Shown here in pieces: positions 22,455 through 34,216 of a stretch of DNA of 64,000 bases. Each line of letters begins with the position of its first letter. Position 1 is the stretch's first letter. The stretch is from Heterobasidion occidentale. Its lineage: Eukaryota; Basidiomycota; Agaricomycetes; Russulales; Bondarzewiaceae. A model generated the notes under the pieces. That model worked only from the letters and a program-made list of their open reading frames with translations, was not told the DNA's origin and did not search any database. Where the stretch lies: contig JBCAQO010000007.1 in assembly GCA_039111635.1 (NCBI GenBank), positions 2,108,001 to 2,172,000 on the forward strand, given 5' to 3'. A program made the position numbers and the translations under genes.

Positions 22455-22647
22455 AACATATCTATAATCTCTCGCCATATGAATGCCTTCAAATATATTT
22501 GATACCTTTTAGAGTATCCTGCAAAAACGTATAAAATAGGTATCTTAAGTAATTATAGTGATACTCTATGAATTTCTCGAGAGTAAGGAGGAGTAAATCT
22601 TCTAAAATGGCGGTCTTAGAAATTATCGGAATCGAGGGCTTGCCGTG

Positions 22648-24768
22648 TACGTACGTTGGTTTCCGCCGGCTTGGTATTCACGTCATCATTGTCTTGTGTT
22701 CGGTGCAGTCTTCCAATGCAAAATACACCTCCAAGGCATTTTTTACGCTACGCCGTCGCGCGTGCTTGCCGTGCAAGGAGGCACAGTAAGCCCACATCGC
22801 TCTTATTATCGTACAATTATGGCTTTCGCAGAACGCAAACATGTAGTCTTAAACCAGCGGATGCATATCTTTCTATCTCTGCCGACACCTTCTTTATGGC
22901 TCGGTCTGTACATTCTGCTATCCCATGTGTATTTTGTGAGGCCTACCTAGCTGTATTGACACTTCGCCACTAACATTTGTTTATCACAGTTGGTGTTCGC
23001 AGTCGGAGACATTGGTGGGATGAAGATGTAGATGCTTCCATCGATGAAGTTGGCAATATAAGTCTGCAACAGCCCTGCGTTGATGAACCCGAGGAATGGG
23101 TGAATCATTGTAAAGAACTCATAGCAGCCAAAGCAGTGGCTCTTCGTGCAAAAGAACAGGTATGTAACGGTATATGAGGTTTATCCCGTGTTGCTACTAT
23201 CCAGCATTGTCTTTCCACAGAAAACAAGCGAATGTGAAGCCTGGGTCCAGATGAGAAAACTGGCGCATGCCCAGGAGCGTTGTGCGTTGAAGGAACAGCG
23301 TCAGGAACAGTCAGTACGCGCTCGGCTTGCTATGAATCGAATCTGATCTGATGTGACAACTCGCTTAGGATCAGATCCCGCTGCTTGGCACTTGGATATA
23401 TCACATCTGATATCGATGTAATTTGGGGCCACCGTGAAACCAAGGTGGCTAAAGTATTGACGGACAAAAGTGAGAACATCCATACCTGCAAGCTTATCAT
23501 TGTGACTCTCCGAGATCCTATTGCTTGTTATGACAGTTTGGGAGCGCATCTGTCCGAAGCTGGTATCTCTGCTAGATCGTGCCAAGCATGCAAGGGAGAG
23601 ACTATCGTATATGCCGAATCGTTGGGCTGCATTCTCTCAAGAGTATTTCGATTATATTCAAACCCTGCCGCCCATGACTTCATCTTTTTTCCCCATTCAA
23701 CCGCAAGAAACGACTGACTTATGGGGAGATATCAAAGATCTAATGGATTCTGACGTATATGCCACGGGAGAATTTCGCGAACAGATCAGGGCCGCTATAC
23801 CGCCCTTCGTGATGTCCCTTCAATTAATTGTAGATGAACATGCGAGGGCTGTTTGCATGCTTCTTCCAGGGGCCATAGAGCGACCGTCGTCTGTATCAAC
23901 CTCTACTCATGAAAGACGTACAGCTGGATGCTCATCTTCCGCCAGGTTGTCAGACCTTGAACTCGCCACATCTATCTTCATATGTCTAAACACATTCGAC
24001 TGTTCGTTCATGCCTCTCTATCCATACTTCGGTTTAGAAGCGGTTGCACATCGATGTTGCAAGAATCAACTCAATATACCTACGTTCAGCGAGAGGGGCT
24101 CACGAGCAGTTGCAGAGATGCTGCGATTGCTACAGCTCGACCCGTTGCTCACTAGTGTCTTCCACATGGACCATCTAAATTCACTTTTCATCTGTACAGC
24201 CTGCGCCCCCACCCTTCAACTGGGTGCCGATGGTCTCTTATCAGGCTGCCGGAAGGTCATGCAATGGCGAACCTGTGTACGTTTTGATTCCTTTACTCGT
24301 GCTTCTGCTCGGCGCTTTATGAAGTATGATAAGCTTACATTAGGTCAAACCAGGTCATTCATATACTCGACCGTCATGAAAATTCCCATGCTCCATGGAA
24401 TGCATTGCAGTTACTTACCAAAGCGGAGAGTGATGAGGTATGGGGTGACAGGCCTCGATATCCGTATGGCAAGCGCTGGGGGTGCATGCATTGCAACTAT
24501 CATATCTCCAAGGAGATGTCCTTGTTTTCCTGGCTCCATCATGAGGAAGCCGTCGAGCATGTACAGTCAGAGTGAGTCGCCTGCTATTAATTCGCTCTCG
24601 CATCGTTCCAATGTGGATTTGTTTGATCCCAATTTAGGCATGGAATTCAGGAACCTGTCGAAGGACAGGATTTATTCCACAGTTACCGTGAATGCCATGT
24701 GGACCTCGACTTAGGTATGATCAGTGTTCCGCGTATGGAGTCTGAATCATTCACCCTCGATGGATAGC
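22648..24768 (+). pseudogene. F-box gene copy A/B, 3' part
   Basis: This is the continuation of the gene broken at 13109. The former donor GTACGT lies at 22650. The next exon reads AKYTSKAFFTLRRRACLPCKEAQ (22707-22787). Further exons contain RHWWDEDVDASIDEVGN, ECEAWVQMRKLAHAQERC, SRCLALGYITSDIDVIW, and the long exon VWERICPKLVSLLDRAKHA to KVMQWRTC (about 23527-24275). A zinc-finger exon, WGCMHCNYHIS...HHEEAVEHV, is next, and the last exon HGIQEPVEGQDLFHSY ends at TAG 24768. Apart from the two insertions, the TGA in the 5' part and a lost first Cys before the RRRAC motif, this half reads well. The transposon damage therefore looks fairly recent. Confidence 0.8.
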
Positions 24769-25359
24769 CACTCAAGGCTGCCAATAGGTACGTGCATTTG
24801 CCCTCCACTTGTTCTACTCGATATGTGCTTCGCGGGCAAATGTTACAAATTCATTTTCGTAATGAAAGCAATCTGTTCTGCTCCAGATCACATTCCTATC
24901 CGCATACATTTATTGATCGATGCCTTGTCGCATTCATGTTCGATACTTCTGTTCGGATTCCTGATTCGAGAGGTTGCATATATATGTGTCGCAATCTTCG
25001 TGATGTTTCTTGTATGTGTTGTACCTTACTGGTCTCATAGTCTCTCAAACCATCCATCACAGCCTTTCCACAGTATATCGACACACCCCGACGACCTGTC
25101 TGCATGGTGTCGACCACGGAAGGTAAGTGCAAGCACTAGCAGAAGGATTCAAACGGTGTCCACAAGCTGCGTGAGCGTAGAACACGAAGGTATATGTGCT
25201 CTTTGAAGATGGAATTCTCAACAATGATACTCAGGTGCTATTGAGTTGGAGGCAGGCTACAGCTGCGATGGTCGCCAGTCGACTCCGAAGGTGATATTTC
25301 GAAGTCCGAACTGGACCGAATTGAGCCGAATTGTACTTCTCATTTTCATCTCGAAGTCC
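24769..25359. other. intergenic between F-box copies B and C
   Basis: About 590 bp, AT-rich, no supported gene. A long hydrophobic open frame here has no family signature. I see no kinase-like remnant in this gap, unlike upstream of copy A. Confidence 0.4.
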
Positions 25360-28300
25360 ATGCTTCCCGCGACACGTACTGTTGCCGGAAAGCTACCGGT
25401 AGCAAACAAGCGTGTAACTGACGAGGATTCGGTTCTAGGCGATGCCGAATCTTATGTCATACCAGGCCAGTTTCTGCTAGTCTTCTTCAGAAGAGCGCCG
25501 TCCTGCGACGCTTCTTGAACCCGTACCACCACCTTCCTCTTCGGGACACCGCCTACTCGCCTCCATCCAAACGTCCCCGAGCCCATCCACCCCTCATCCT
25601 TCCTCATCGCGGGTTCCCTTCTACTCTACTACCATCTGGCGACCGCTTTGTAACATCTGCGGTGTAGGCTCCTCAATCGGCCCTCCCGATCTTGCGGGAT
25701 GCACCGTCTTCTCTAACGGGCAGGATTGTGGATGTATCTCCTCTCGGAGACCCTGCCTGACCCTTTCACACTCCTTTGGTTTCATGAGTGACGAGTGCAC
25801 GGGTGGTAACGGCGCCCTGAACGATCGCGCTCCCTCTTCTGCCTTCGGGCCTCCAACAAGGTGTCCGTGGATGCCTTTTTTCTGCCTTCTGGTATCATTC
25901 GATACCTCTCTTCTTACCGGGAGTCTTTAGACTCCTATCGTCCGAAGGTGCTGTCCTGTGCTGTCGTCCGTGTCATGCAAAACCAACGCCCCCCGGGGGT
26001 GTACTGCGTCGTAGTAGCAGGATGGGGAGTGGCGCGTCACTCTAATACCATCTGCGGGGCTCGTGCGCCCTTGTGGGTCAACGTGTGGGAGCGGGTTACG
26101 GTAGTGCGCGGCGGAGCCCCCAAGAATCCTCTCGTAGGAGGGGAGGCACGTGGGCCTTAAATGAGCCGTTAGCGGGTTTGATTCGAAGTTATCGCCCCTG
26201 TACATCCCTTACGTTTCCGACCGCCCCTGGCTAGCGCTGGCGGTATATAAATACTTTTGATCAAAAAAAAAAAAAGAGCGCCGTCCTGATTGACACGCTC
26301 TTCATAGGCCCACAACCAATGCCTGTCGAGCAACAACCCACAAAACGAGCTCACAAATGTAAAGAGAAGAAACCTAAAGCCGTGTCACGAAAGAATGAGG
26401 GCAGGCTTCGGGACCTCCCGACTATGCCATTGGATATCCTGTACGAAGTACATGTTTCTCACCTAGGCACTCTGCGACAGACTCAACTAATGCCATCCTT
26501 TTTAGATTCTTGGTCATTTGTTACCGGCAGATCTCGTTAATCTTTCTCGAGTCACGAAAGCATTTCGAAAAGTGCTGATGTCTCGTCAGTCGACATTCCT
26601 ATGGAAGGCGTCATTCGCCAATGCGCCCGATATTCTTGAGTGTCCAGGAGACATGTCTGAACCAGCGTGGGCAAATTTGTTGTTCGAAGGGTCTCATTGT
26701 CATGTGTGTCCACTATTTCATCACTCTGCTATCAGTCTCACAATTTGTTCGTATGTACTCTGAGGCAGTCTTGCAACGCGACGTCTGTTACACAGTTGTT
26801 TCCCCTGCTACGCCGTCGGGCATGTAAGGCATGCAAAGATGTGCAGTGAGACTATGAATCTTTGCCAGTGAAAAATTGGCTTATATTCGTATCCAATGTA
26901 GCTTGACGCGCAATGGTCTCGGATTCCTCAAAGGCACTCCGGCTGTGGTGCAAATTCTTCTTGCTATTCCTCACGTGTTCTGTGAGATATGCATGCATGC
27001 TTCCACTGAAGATCTGCTACTCACTGGTTTGGGCAGATGGTCCGGGCACCCTAGTTTGGTGGGATGAAGACCTCGTTGCAATCAGGGACGAAGTCGCCGC
27101 TCTTTTGCAGCGCTTCCCCGCTGATTCCGAAGAACTCAAGATTGCTTTAAGTGAATTGGAAGCAACAAAGAGAGAAGTATTAAACACAAGACAAGCGGCA
27201 TGTAGCGTGGCAGATTGGATTTTATCTTGGCCCTAACATTGTCTTCACACAGCACACGGAGAGATGGGAAGCTTGGATGCGAGCAAGGAAAGCCACACGA
27301 GAACGTGACCGTTCAATAATATCGGTCAAACGTTTTGAAGAGTCAGTCCCTATGCAGCTTTGCAACATGAGACTTTGACGTGATCCTGTCGCTTAGCATC
27401 AGGTCCCGCTGCATTGCGCTTGGGTACAGTGCATCAGATATTGACACAATCCGGTCCCACAAAGAAGTCAATACGGCCAAGCCGCTGTCTGAAAAAGGTA
27501 AGAATTCGTTAGGATATTTGCACGGAACATCTCGAATCTTAGTCTGCCTCTATAGTTTGGGAGCGCATCCTTCCGATACTGCGGCCCCTCCTCGATCTCT
27601 CTAAAGACACCAAAATAGCTCGTCAGCAACACGCCCGTGCGTCAAGACGTTGGGACGTGTTATCACAAGAATACCTTCGTCACATACAGACGCTGCCGTC
27701 AACATCTTTGTCTTTTCTGCCCTCCTGCCGCCTCAAAATGTCGGATTTTCCGAGCCCATGAAAGTTTTGATGGAATGCACAACAAACGTAATCAAAGAAC
27801 TTCGAAAACATGCCCAAGCCGTCTTACCATCCTTCGTAGCTTTCTTGAAGCTCTCGCAGAAGAACACAAGAGATCTGTCTGTAAAGTGCTTCCACCCGAT
27901 GTGGAACAGTCAGCATCGTCTCCAGCCATACTAGCGGAGAATGTTTCTGGTGAAGATTCTTCGGTTGGGTTCAGCGCTCTCACACTTGCTACTTCGGTTT
28001 TCACCTGTCCGACAATGCCCCTTTGTCCTTCCTCTTCCACCCCCTATCCATTAATCGGGTTGGAGGCAGCTGCGCATCGCTGTGACCGGTCTTCCGTCGA
28101 ATTCTGCACACCCGCATTCTGCTTGACGGGTTCCCAGGCAGTTGTAGAGATGCTCCAGCTGTTGCAGCTCAGCCCGTCGACCACTACAATCATCGAAATG
28201 GACCGTTTATGTCCTCTTTTTGTCTGTACGACCTGCGATGCTAGTCCTCAATGGGACTCTAAGTCCTTGTCTTATGTCATAGGAAGGAAGGTCATGACAT

Positions 28301-28820
28301 GGCGAACTTGCGTACGTGTTTATATATATCATCTCCTCGTTCACCAGCTAACGCAAAATGGGCTCCTATTGGACCAGATCCGTCACGCACTACAACATGA
28401 AAAAAGTACAGAAACTCTAGAGCTGTCGTTGCTCACCAATCAGGAGTTAGAGCATGTCTCGACTGACCACAGCCGATATACAAAAGAACACCATTGGGGC
28501 TGCATGTATTGCAACCACCATGTCAAGATGGGGTCCTCAACGTTCTGGCTTCCACGTGAAGAAATTGTCAAACATGTCAAGTTTGCGTGAGTCACAAGAT
28601 CCAGCATTTCTTGAGTGTTTGATTGCCTGTATATCTAACTGTCTGTATATCCGGTAATAGACACGGAATTCAAGAACCTGTGGAAGGACAAGATCTATTC
28701 TACGATTATAGCCAGTGCTATCCAGAGTTGGACGTGGGCATACTTGTGGAGCCATCAGTCAAACCTGAACCTTCAACCGCTAGACAGCTGCCAATGTTGG
28801 TTTTTATCATTCATTTCTAA
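25360..28820 (+). pseudogene. F-box gene copy C (two frameshifts, retroelement in intron 1)
   Basis: Exon 1 is MLPATRTVAGKLPVANKR (25360 on). Intron 1 holds the retroelement at 25506-26274. Exon 2 has SRKNEGRLRDLPTMPLDILYE. The F-box exon (26510-26720) has ILGHLLPADLVNLSRVTKAF and MSEPAWANLLFEGSHCH. Later exons give LFPLLRRRACKACKDVQ, LVWWDEDLVAIRDEV, HTERWEAWMRARKA and SRCIALGYSASDIDTI. The long exon starts VWERILPILRPLLDLSKD at 27556 but stops at SDFPSP (about 27760). It resumes in another frame as LMECTTNVIKELRKHAQ, and shifts again near 27845 to LEALAEEHKRSVCKVLPP. The zinc-finger exon WGCMYCNHHV and the last exon HGIQEPVEGQDLFYDYS follow. In the intact family the F-box would recruit Skp1, and the Cys/His modules may bind zinc. 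Confidence 0.8.
25506..26274 (+). mobile_element. poly(A)-tailed non-LTR retroelement or SINE-like insertion
   Basis: A 14-bp target-site duplication, AGAGCGCCGTCCTG, flanks the insertion (25492-25505 and 26275-26288), and it ends in a run of A at 26263-26275. This is the signature of target-primed reverse transcription. The about 770-bp body is GC-rich and has one stretch, NICGVGSSIGPPDLAGC, that could be a relic, but no reverse transcriptase. It is either a 5'-truncated LINE tail or a SINE. It sits in the first intron of copy C in sense orientation. Confidence 0.75.
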
Positions 28821-29381
28821 ACTCAAACAGTCGTTTTGACGGCCATTTTGCCCATATTGAACCCATAAAATCATCTGTCCTCGAGCCTAGCATTAGAACT
28901 AAGTGGCTTGCGAAGAGTGCATAGAGCGGACTAGCCGCGCATTGACAATCTGTACTGAGGGTTAACACTATGATTACTTCGTGTTCGGGCGAGATTGGAA
29001 GGCATACCAGCGGCGGATGCTGCTCTAATATGACGACGTTCAGAAGATCATTCTATGTGTTCGTTCCTTTCCGGAATTCTCACGCTCATCCGCTGGTCGA
29101 CAATTCGTGATTGGATCAATGCCTCCGTGAACTATCCAGTCTCATGGCCGTTTGTAGTCCCCTGTAGTCCCCTGTAGTCCCTCACAGAAAGCGCCGAGCC
29201 GGACTGCACTGTCCCGTCCTTGTTGCCGAAATGTATGGAAGACGCAGCCACCGTCTGCGGCCGCCTCCGTCTCTGCCTCCGCCGCATCGGCAACTTTGAC
29301 TCCGACGAGCTCCGACGTCCGAAATGACTTTTCTCAAATTCTTCCTAGTAGCATAGTCACTTGATCCTAGGCCTGAACACG
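28821..29381. other. intergenic between F-box copies C and D, with short tandem repeat
   Basis: No gene. A 10-bp unit, TGTAGTCCCC, is repeated almost three times at 29153-29181. Confidence 0.5.
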
Positions 29382-32009
29382 ATGCCCATTACACGTACTG
29401 CTACCGGAAAGCTACCGGTGTCGAGAAAGTATGTTTCTGACGAGGATTCAGTGGCCCTGAGCGATGTCGACTCCTACATTGCACCAGGCCAGTTTCTCTC
29501 AGCTGGTCTCCAGAAAAAGACCCTTCGTCCCTAACTAGGACTGTCACGCTCTCTCTAGGTCCGCAATCAGTGTCTGAAAACCCCACAAAGCGAGCCAGAA
29601 CGGGCCAAGGGAAGAAACCACAAGCTATACCACGAAAAAAGCAGGGACGGCTTCACGACTTTCCGCTCATGCCATTAGATATTCTATATGAAGTACAGCT
29701 ACTCACCTTAGCACTTTACTAGAGACTTAGCTATGATCGTCTGTTTTTTTCTAGATTTTCATCTATTTGCTACCGGCCGATCTCGTCAACCTCTCTCGAA
29801 TCACGAAGGCATTTCGAAACGTGCTGATGTCCCGTCAGTCGGCATTCATATGGAAGGCTTCTTTCGTCAACGCGCCCGATGTCCCTGAGTGTCCAGAAGG
29901 CATGACCGAGCCCGTATGGGCAGACTTATTATTTGGGGAGCTCATTGTCATGTATGTTCCTTTCTCATTCCTCCGCTGTCCGTTGTCCAAGAAATTTTGT
30001 ATATGCTCTGGGATAGTCTTGCAATTCAAAGTCGGTTGCCCAGTTGTTTCCCTTGCTACGACGTCGGGCGTGCAAGGCATGCAAGAAGGCACAGTAAGTA
30101 TTGACACCGTCTTCAGTGAAAGACACAGCTTATAGGCATCTCGGATCTAGCTTGACGCGTGATCCTCTCGAAGTTCTCAAGGGCACTCCGGATGTGGTGC
30201 CATTTCTAGCCACCGTTCCTCATGTGTACTGTGAGATATCGACATACATCTTTCTTGAGATCTGGTGCTCATTTGTTTTCGCAGATGGCCAGGGCCCCTT
30301 GGTTTGTTGGGACGAAGACCTCATCGCGATCCGGGACGAAGTCGTCGCTCTCTCGCAGGACTTCCTCGCTGGGTCAGAGGAACTCAAGAACGCTCTGAAT
30401 GATTTGGAAGTTAAGAAAAGAGCGGCATTTGATGCAAGAAAGGCGGTATGTATCGTGCCAGAATACTTTTGTTACGACCTCATCATCGTCTTCGCACAGC
30501 ATACAGATAGATGGAACTCTTGGATGCAAGAGAAGAAGACCAAAGCCCGTGATGACCATCGTACGGCAGTGGCCAAACGTTATCAAAGGTCAGTCCCTAC
30601 GCAGCATGGCGACATTCAATGCTGACAGGCTTCCGTCCCCTGATAGCATCAGGTCTCGCTGCATCGCGCTTGGGTATAGCGATTCTGATGTCTACAAGAT
30701 CCACTCGCACAAAGAAGTATCCTCGGCCAGAGCGCTGTCCGACTATGGTGAGAGTCTACTAGAATATTCCCTTCCTTGGATCGTCTCGACTGTTGGTCCG
30801 GTTCGATAGCTTGGGAGCGCATCCGTCCGGTTCTTGTGCCCCTCCTCGATCTCGCCAAGGACACGAGAATAGCCCAAGAGCGCGCCTCGAAGTACTGGCA
30901 GGTGTTCTCGCAGGAATACCTTCGTTACATCAAGACAGTGCCACCAAAAACTCTCTCTTTTTTGCCCTGCTGCCGCGGTGAAAAGACTGATTTCTTTCAG
31001 ACTGTCAAAGCTCTATTGGACTCCAACATCGATGCCATCGATAAAATGCGGAACCACGCCCAAGCAGCCATGCCCTCCTTCGTCGCTTCTCTCGAGACAC
31101 TTGCACAAACGCACACGAAGTTCCTCTGCGGTCTGCTTCCGACGGCTATCGAACGGCCGACGTCGGCATCAGCCTCATCTTCAACTCCAGCGAACGAGGT
31201 CGTTCCTCTAAGCAAATTCGGTGCCCTCGAGCTCGCCACGTCCGTCTTCACCTGCCCGACGAAAGTCCCTCATCACCCGTCTCTCAATCCCTGTCTTTTA
31301 ATCGGGCCCGAAGCGGCCGCGCACCGCTGCGACCGGTCCACCATTGCGTTCTGCGCGCCCGCGTTCAGCAAGGCGGGCGCCCAGGCGGTCGCGCAGATGC
31401 TCAGGCTGCTGGGGCTCGATGCGTCGACGACCACGAGCGTCGATATGGACGGCCTGCAGCCGCGCTTCGTCTGTGAGCCGTGCGACGCCGAGCTCCAGCG
31501 GTGGACGGACTGCGCGTCGCCGCTCACGGACCGGGACTTCATGACCTGGCGAACCTGCGTGCGTATGCCCTCTCGCCCTCCCTCCCTCCTTCTCTCCCGC
31601 TCGCCTCCCGTTCACCGCATGGCTGACACGGCCCGCGGCCGGAGCAGATCACACACGCGCTGCAGCAGCACGACAAGCGGAAGGCCCCGCGGCTGGTGCT
31701 GCGCCCGCTCACGGACGAGGAGTGGGCGTATGCCCGGAAGCACTGCGAGATGCGCGAGAACAAGGCGCACTGGGGCTGCGCGCACTGCAACCACCACGTC
31801 TCCAAGTCGGGCTCCGCGGAGTCCTGGCTGTACCGCGGCGAGATCGTGCAGCACGTCCAGTCCGCGTGAGTCCCGCGCCTCGTCCGGTGTCGCCCGATTG
31901 TTCGACTGACTGCGTGTCCGGTGGCGGCGATAGACACGAGATTCGGGAACCTGTGAACGGGCGGGATCTCTTCTACGACTACAGCGTGCGCTATCCGTCT
32001 TACGCGTGA
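29382..32009 (+). CDS. F-box and zinc-finger protein, copy D (near-intact, small lesions)
   Basis: Exon 1 is MPITRTATGKLPVSRKY. Next come IPRKKQGRLHDFPLMPLDILYE and the F-box exon YLLPADLVNLSRITKAFRN with MTEPVWADLLFG. Then LFPLLRRRACKACKKAQ, DGQGPLVCWDEDLIAIRDEV, HTDRWNSWMQEKK and SRCIALGYSDSDVYKI. The long exon AWERIRPVLVPLLDLAKD to DFMTWRTC (30811-31558) is intact. A zinc-finger exon, WGCAHCNHHVSKS...GEIVQHVQSA, and HEIREPVNGRDLFYDYS end it. Two small lesions are visible: one base seems missing before the His-Cys at the end of the F-box exon, and one near 31995 that brings an early TGA and costs about 16 C-terminal residues. It may be functional or newly broken. The second half is much GC-richer than the first and than copies A-C. 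Confidence 0.75.
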
Positions 32010-32556
32010 TCACGGAGCCGCCGGCCACGCCTGAACCTTCGATCGCGAGATAGCTGCGAACATCGGGTTGTTGTATGGGGCATTCTCCTCTTCAAGTACA
32101 GATCATAGCCGTCGCGATCGTTCCGTTGCTTCCCCATCTATCCTTACGCATGCATGAGGTCAGGGCCCCGATCGACGACGCTGTGTTAACGATCCACTCC
32201 TTAGTTCGATGTCCCCTTTTTATTGCCACAATATCATCATTTCGGAGCAATCGACGGCACATCGCGCGATATCATACAAGTCCACAGCGCTTAGCCGCCG
32301 CCGGCTGCAATGTAACGTTTAGCAGTAGCCGGACGGACGAACGAGCAGGACAAAGACACGAAAGTCAAGAGTAAGAGATACTGGAGAACGAAATAAAAAA
32401 AAAGGAGAAAAGAAAAAGAACAAAAAAGAAAACAAAAAAAACAGGAGCATCAACACGAACGAATACAGGCGTCACCAGACCGCAACTGGTACAGACACGG
32501 ACGACATAACGAGACACATGGACACATGGACAGGACGCGTAGCTCTGCGGCGATCA
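32010..32556. other. convergent intergenic region, 3' flanks of F-box copy D and CBF1
   Basis: About 550 bp with no gene. An A-rich tract at 32391-32442 reads as T-rich on the minus strand and suits the 3' end of the CBF1 transcript. Confidence 0.5.
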
Positions 32557-34216
32557 TCAATCCGTGCGCTGCCTCTTCCCCACCCTCGGCTCCTCCGAGT
32601 CTTTGTCCCCCTCGGTCGCACGCTCAACCTTGCGCTCCCTCTTTTCCCCAGCCCCGCCCTCCCCGCCTGCCGTCTCTGCGGCCGACGCCTCCGAGCCCCC
32701 AGCCCCGGCCACCGCAGCCCCAGCTGCAGCCCCCGCGGCTGCGGCTGCGCCTCCGCGCGCCTGCAAGCTCCTCAACACGTCGAGCTCGCCCTCGACGCGC
32801 TGGCGCGCGATGCGCTCCTCCTCCCACATGCGGCGCATCTCCTCGAGCTGCTGCTGCAGGTCGCCCATCGCCTGGTCCATGAGCAGCTTCTCGAGCGTCC
32901 ACTTCTCGATATTGCGCGCCTCGTTCTCCTTCAGGTGATGGATGTACTGCACCGCGCGCGACAGGATCGCGCCCTTGGCCTTCTCCCCCGAGCCGTTCGG
33001 AACGATGCGCCCGAGCTCGTTGATCCCCTCGTTGATGTTCCCGCGCCGCCGACGCTCGACCTCTTTCTATATACACACACAGCACACACACCGGCGTCAG
33101 CGCCGCAGTCGGACGCGCGACAGGCGACGAGAAATCACGCACGTGGTTATCCTTTCTCTGGCGCGCCCACTCGTCCGAGCCCATGGTCCCGCGCGTGCCC
33201 CGCGTGCGCCCCCCGCCGGACCCGCCCTGGGCCTGCTGCTGCTGCCCCCCGCCCTCGCCATGCTCGTCGTCGAGGTCCTCCTCCGCATCCTGCATGCCCT
33301 GGCGCACGGCGCTCATCTGCGCCGCGCCGCCCGCGGCCGCCGCGAGCGCGAGCTGGCCGAGGTTCGGCGGGCCCCGCGGATGCGACGAGGGCCCGGGCTC
33401 GGTGATCGGGAGCGCGTGCATGCCGCCGCTCGGGCCTGCGGCCTGGAAGGTGTGCACGGACGGCGGCTGCTGCGGTTGTTGGCCGGGGATCGTGTGGGGC
33501 TGGAAGGTCGCCTGGGAGAGGTTGGAGAGCGTCTCGGCGGCGGCTTCCTTCAGGTTGCCCTGTTCGGCGAGCTGAGGCGTCTGCGATCAGCATCAATCAC
33601 CGTGCGTCGAGGGGCGGCTCAGAAGATGGAAACTCGCACGACGACACCAAAAGAAACAACGCGCGGGGTCTGCGGAGTGCGTGGGATATCGGAGATATCG
33701 CGGCGCGAGGCGACGATGGGCGTTGATAAGGCACGTCCGGGGCCGCGCACGACACGACGCCGCCGTGGCCCACAGCGCCTGCTTGCTGCGCCTGTGCGCC
33801 CCGCGCGCGCCGATGATGGAGACCGCGGCGATCGACGGGCACCTGAGCACAACGTGCACCATCCGTGACCGCCTCGCGAATCACGTGTGCGACGCCCGCC
33901 CCCCGATCGCCCCTCCCTCCTCTCTGCACCACCGCCCACCACCCACCACCCACCACCCACGACGACTATCGCCACGCAGCGGCCTAGTTCCAGCGGCGAT
34001 CCACGCACGTACCTTGGTGAAGACGTTCGGGAGCGTGCGCAGGAGCGAGAGCACCTGGTCCTGGGTCATGCCGAGGATGCTGGGGAGGTCGCCGGCTGCT
34101 GGGCCACCGGGCTGGGCGGCGGTGGCGACTGTAGCTGATACTGCTACTGCGGGGCCCTGCTGGGGCCCCTGCTGGTGCGCGAGTGCGGGGTCGTGGTTGG
34201 ATTGTGCGGCGGACAT
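32557..34216 (-). CDS. CBF1: bHLH transcription factor, Cbf1 type
   Basis: Three exons on the minus strand join in frame: 34216-34013, 33580-33143 and 33066-32557 (383 residues). The basic region spans the last intron: QRKDNH then KEVERRRRGNINEGINELG. This gives the His-x3-Glu-x3-Arg set that reads CACGTG. The loop and helix 2 follow (EKAKGAILSRAVQYIHHL). Then comes the segment NIEKWTLEKLLMDQ, which is diagnostic for yeast Cbf1 orthologs, and a coiled coil (LQQQLEEMRRMWEEE). Cbf1 binds CDEI/E-box sites and controls sulfur, respiratory and centromere-linked functions in yeasts; the role here is by analogy. The N-terminal half is Gln/Gly/Ala-rich (GMTQDQVLSLLRTLPNVFTK near the start). CACGTG sites lie in intron 1 and upstream. 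Confidence 0.93.
33880..33887. promoter_or_regulatory. perfect Cbf1-type E-box in CBF1 intron 1
   Basis: ATCACGTG matches the RTCACGTG consensus for Cbf1. It lies in the 432-nt first intron of the CBF1 gene itself. Autoregulation is an inference. Confidence 0.45.

Larger units (their letters stand above)
13110..22647. mobile_element. 9,538-bp multi-gene DNA transposon inserted in the F-box gene
   Basis: The left end is CACAGCCAGACGTTC at 13110, preceded by TA (13108-13109). The right end, reversed, is CACGGCAAGCCC, with TA at 22648-22649. Deleting the element plus one TA gives CTGC-TA-CGTACG. This matches the intact gene copies, where an exon ending in His-Cys-x is followed by a GTACGT donor. 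Ends are AT-rich for about 150-200 bp. Inside are a minus-strand accessory gene (13488-15003), a large minus-strand transposase-like gene (15454 to about 20935) and a plus-strand accessory gene (21521-22454). Overall it is an autonomous-looking cut-and-paste element with CAC termini and a TA target. Confidence 0.85.

Noticed and set aside
24724..25206. A 160-residue hydrophobic frame between F-box copies B and C
   Set aside because: Unusual Cys/Ile-rich text in AT-rich decayed DNA. It overlaps the true last exon of copy B, and there is no homology signal.
25861..26160. A 99-residue frame inside the poly(A) element
   Set aside because: No reverse transcriptase, endonuclease or zinc-knuckle motif. 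More likely an untranslated tail.
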